Of a stretch of DNA of 64,000 nt, positions 62,156 through 64,000 are shown piece after piece. The stretch comes from Millisia brevis NBRC 105863 (lineage in GTDB: Bacteria > Actinomycetota > Actinomycetes > Mycobacteriales > Mycobacteriaceae): the NCBI RefSeq assembly GCF_001552615.1, contig NZ_BCRN01000012.1:1-64000 (forward strand), read 5' to 3'. Within the stretch, counting starts at the first letter, position 1; each line of letters opens with the position of its first letter. The position numbers and the translations under genes were made by a program. Below the pieces are notes generated by a model that made no database searches, was not told where the DNA came from, and saw only the letters and a list, made by a program, of their open reading frames with translations.

Positions 62156-63469
62156 ATGCCTTCTGACCCCGCGCACGCCGACGTGGTTGTGGTCGGCGCC
62201 GGCATCTCCGGTCTCACCGCCGCATACGAATTGCACCGCAAAGGAATCGACGTCATCGTCCTCGAGGCTGCGGACCGGGTCGGCGGCCGCGTCCTGGTCG
62301 AAACAACCGCCCTCGGCTCGGCGGTGGACCTCGGCGGCCAATGGATCGGGAAGGGCCACCATCGGTTCGAAGCTCTCGCTGCGGAGTTGGGCGCCACCCG
62401 GTACCGCATGCGCAGCCCGAAGATGCCGCTGCTGGCCGACGACAACGGCACGATCCGATTCGGCTCGCCCTCGACGCCGGCCGCGATCACCACCCTGCTC
62501 GGATTCGAATTGGCCTCCCATCTGCCCGGCCGTGACACGCAGAACTCGGTCACCCTGCGGGAATGGCTGCGACGCGTCCCGACGGGTCGCGCGCGCCGCA
62601 TGCTCGAGGTGATCATCGAGGTGACCTGCTGCGGGGATATCGACGACTTGTCGGTGACCGCGTTCCTGGAGTTCATCCGATATCAGGGTGGCCTGAATAC
62701 GATGATGAAAAGCGCGGGAGGCGCGCAGGATTCACTGCTGGTCGAGGGGGCCGGGTCCCTCGCCTGCCGACTCGCCGATCGGCTCGGTGAGCGGGTTCAT
62801 CTCAACCGCGCGGTGGGCGCCATCGACCGGAACGACACCAACCTCGTCGTCACGACGGGAACCACCACGATCACCGCGGACCGGCTCGTCATGACGGTGC
62901 CGCCACCGATCGCCGCGCAGATCGAATTCCGGCCCGCACTTCCGGACAGCTATATCCGCCTGCACCGCAATACGTACATGGGTGCGGTGTACAAGGCGCT
63001 GGCCGTCTACGACACCCCCTTCTGGAGGTCGCGCGGCGAGGCGGAAATGATCCTCGGGGGTGAAACGGGCTTCGCCGTCTTCGATTCGTCGCCACCGGAT
63101 GGCCCCGGCCACCTGACCGTTCTCGTCGGCGGCCCCGACGCCCGCCGCGTCGGCGAGCTGTCGGTCGATGCGCGTCGGGTCCTGCTGCTCGAGCACCTCG
63201 AACCGCACCTCGGCGCCGATGTCCGCAACCCCGCGAGTTGGCACGACAAGGTCTGGCACCACGACCCGTTCGTCGGCGGTGGATACTGCGCCCTGCCGGC
63301 ATTGGGCACCCGCGAGGGGTTCTACCCCGTCGCACACGCGCCGGTGGGCACCATCCACTGGGCGGGCACCGAGACCGCATCGGAACACGCGGGCTATATC
63401 GAGGGCGCCATCGAATCCGCGCACCGCGTGGTGGACGAGATCGTCCGGTCGGGTCTCGGAACCCGCTGA
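62156..63469 (+). CDS. Flavin amine oxidase 2
   Basis: 437 residues from ATG 62156, with AAAGGA 8 nt upstream. VVVVGAGISGLTAAYEL (10-26), EAADRVGGRV, VDLGGQWIGKGHHR and the C-terminal TIHWAGTETASEHAGYIEGAIESAHRV identify the same family as the preceding gene, though the two are clearly diverged. Key differences: it has the standard VGGR motif and a WRSRGEAEMILGGETGF segment that the first lacks. Two different oxidases in one operon suggest sequential oxidations or two related amines. The stop codon is the first part of hairpin element copy 2. Confidence 0.9.
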   Translation: MPSDPAHADVVVVGAGISGLTAAYELHRKGIDVIVLEAADRVGGRVLVETTALGSAVDLGGQWIGKGHHRFEALAAELGATRYRMRSPKMPLLADDNGTIRFGSPSTPAAITTLLGFELASHLPGRDTQNSVTLREWLRRVPTGRARRMLEVIIEVTCCGDIDDLSVTAFLEFIRYQGGLNTMMKSAGGAQDSLLVEGAGSLACRLADRLGERVHLNRAVGAIDRNDTNLVVTTGTTTITADRLVMTVPPPIAAQIEFRPALPDSYIRLHRNTYMGAVYKALAVYDTPFWRSRGEAEMILGGETGFAVFDSSPPDGPGHLTVLVGGPDARRVGELSVDARRVLLLEHLEPHLGADVRNPASWHDKVWHHDPFVGGGYCALPALGTREGFYPVAHAPVGTIHWAGTETASEHAGYIEGAIESAHRVVDEIVRSGLGTR

Positions 63470-63518
63470 CGTTTGTGGACGTTCACCCGCGGCAGGCGCG
63501 GGTAGAACTCCACGATCG
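63464..63518 (+). repeat. Duplicated 3' hairpin element, copy 2
   Basis: Begins at the stop codon of the amine oxidase operon and repeats copy 1 (59264-59318), including the invariant ACCCGCGGCAGGCGCGGGT core and the outer GTGGA / TCCAC arms. The two copies are exactly 4200 bp apart in the same orientation. Confidence 0.8.
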
Positions 63519-63525
63519 GCACGGT

Positions 63526-63566
63526 CGGGGGTCCGGGGGTTGGGGGTTGGGGGTGGGGGTTAGGGG
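63526..63566 (+). other. G-quadruplex-prone tract
   Basis: Six runs of four or five G separated by one to three bases (GGGGG-TCC-GGGGG-TT-GGGGG-TT-GGGGG-T-GGGGG-TTA-GGGG). They lie on the plus strand between the second oxidase and the convergent DUF1801 gene, overlapping that gene's stop. Confidence 0.75.
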
Positions 63567-63925
63567 TCGATCTGGGCGCGGCGGGTGCGGACCAGGGTGC
63601 GGATCGCCTCGTCGGAGGGCGGGGACTGCGGTTGGAAGCGGATGGTGCCCTTCGAGGTATCCGGGTCCTCGAGCAGGTCGACCACGGCGAGCACCGCGTC
63701 CCCGCTGAACGGGTACATCCCGATGTGTTTGCGTGTGCGCATCACCGACAGCAGCGGTTTGCCCGCATAGGTCAGCGCCGGCATGCCGTAGCCCTTGCCC
63801 TGCTCGGCCTCGGGCACCTCGGCGCGCGCGACGTCGTAGATATGCCCGATCACCACAGCGTCGCTCGGCTCGAGACCGCCGAGGTAGTCATCGATCGTTC
63901 CCACGTCTGCCATCATCGTCGCCAT
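63560..63925 (-). CDS. DUF1801 family protein
   Basis: 121 residues from ATG 63925; several Met codons make the exact start uncertain. The DUF1801 pattern is present: VGTIDDYLGGLEPSD, VARAEVPEAEQGKGYGMPALTYAGKPLLSVMRTRKHIGMYPF and a late KGTIRFQPQSPPSDEAIRTLVRTR. The family (YdhG-like) is related to frataxin-fold proteins and its role is uncertain. It converges on the second amine oxidase. Confidence 0.88.
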   Translation of the reverse strand: MATMMADVGTIDDYLGGLEPSDAVVIGHIYDVARAEVPEAEQGKGYGMPALTYAGKPLLSVMRTRKHIGMYPFSGDAVLAVVDLLEDPDTSKGTIRFQPQSPPSDEAIRTLVRTRRAQIDP

Positions 63926-64000
63926 CACGGCGCCGGGTGGGTGGGACCGGCCATCCTCGGGCGGAGCCGAGGAAGCGGAGGACGGATGCGGAGCCCCCTG
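63926..64000. other. Right-edge sequence without a recognised gene
   Basis: 75 bp holding the DUF1801 promoter side and a small inverted repeat CCTCGG-GCGGAG-CCGAGG near 63954-63971. No gene is recognised before the window ends. Confidence 0.4.

Overview
The window is high-GC DNA with many GTG starts and many 1-8 nt gene overlaps. It fits a mycolic-acid actinomycete of the Mycobacteriales (Mycobacterium, Nocardia, Rhodococcus, Gordonia or Tsukamurella relatives). Evidence for this: a mycofactocin locus; a phoP-phoR-HIT arrangement like Mycobacterium tuberculosis Rv0757-Rv0758-Rv0759c; and a purD / TetR / purB / purC / ptrB block that recalls Rv0772-Rv0782. No rRNA, tRNA, CRISPR array, intact insertion sequence or prophage was seen. 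The genus cannot be fixed from the sequence alone.

Layout. 1-1094: a protein with two helix-turn-helix (HTH) units that looks like an IS630 transposase stripped of its catalytic residues; it runs off the left edge. 1239-5666: the mycofactocin locus. mftA-mftB-mftC-mftD lie on the minus strand. Divergent from them are mftR and, overlapping it, an MftM-type methyltransferase. mftE, mftF and mftG are not in the window. 5897-19402: a small secreted protein, a Tat-exported cholesterol-oxidase-like flavoenzyme overlapping oligopeptidase B and purC, an MpaB-family oxygenase with a divergent TetR gene and twin operators, isochorismate synthase, a TetR gene, purB with its TetR neighbour, an ANTAR protein and purD. 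19506-25980: a 1257-residue HTH-NTPase-WD40 protein, divergent from a two-gene cassette of a PaaK-like adenylating enzyme and an E1/ThiF-like adenylyltransferase.

26143-30609: TetR, then a polytopic glycosyltransferase and a GT2-GtrA fusion. 30720-34699: HIT, phoR, phoP and a patatin phospholipase. 34773-35636: a protein of twelve exact-length decapeptide repeats. 35708-38042: ethanolamine ammonia-lyase eutBC, preceded by a possible coupled leader ORF. 38167-42838: an MprB-like sensor with Gln in place of the phospho-His and no ATPase domain, a FAD/Fe-S oxidoreductase and a small coiled-coil membrane protein. 42903-47689: a DUF1697 protein and a tight polysaccharide operon (GT2 synthase, membrane protein, two membrane-anchored GH26-like glycosidases).

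48158-52383: an NhaA-DsbA fusion, CinA and an FrnE-type DsbA protein. 52715-59269: a six-gene trans-4-hydroxy-L-proline degradation operon (deaminase, ketoglutarate-semialdehyde dehydrogenase, 2-epimerase and three subunits of D-hydroxyproline dehydrogenase). 59423-63469: TetR, a SnoaL-like protein and two flavin amine oxidases behind a clear operator. 63560-63925: a DUF1801 protein after a G-quadruplex-prone tract. The two catabolic operons end in the same ~55-bp hairpin element.

Most genes are ordinary actinobacterial metabolism and regulation. The items most worth follow-up are the mftR-mftM coupling, the PaaK-E1 cassette, the decapeptide repeat protein, the degenerate sensor, the GT2/GH26 operon, the degenerate transposase and the duplicated 3' hairpin.
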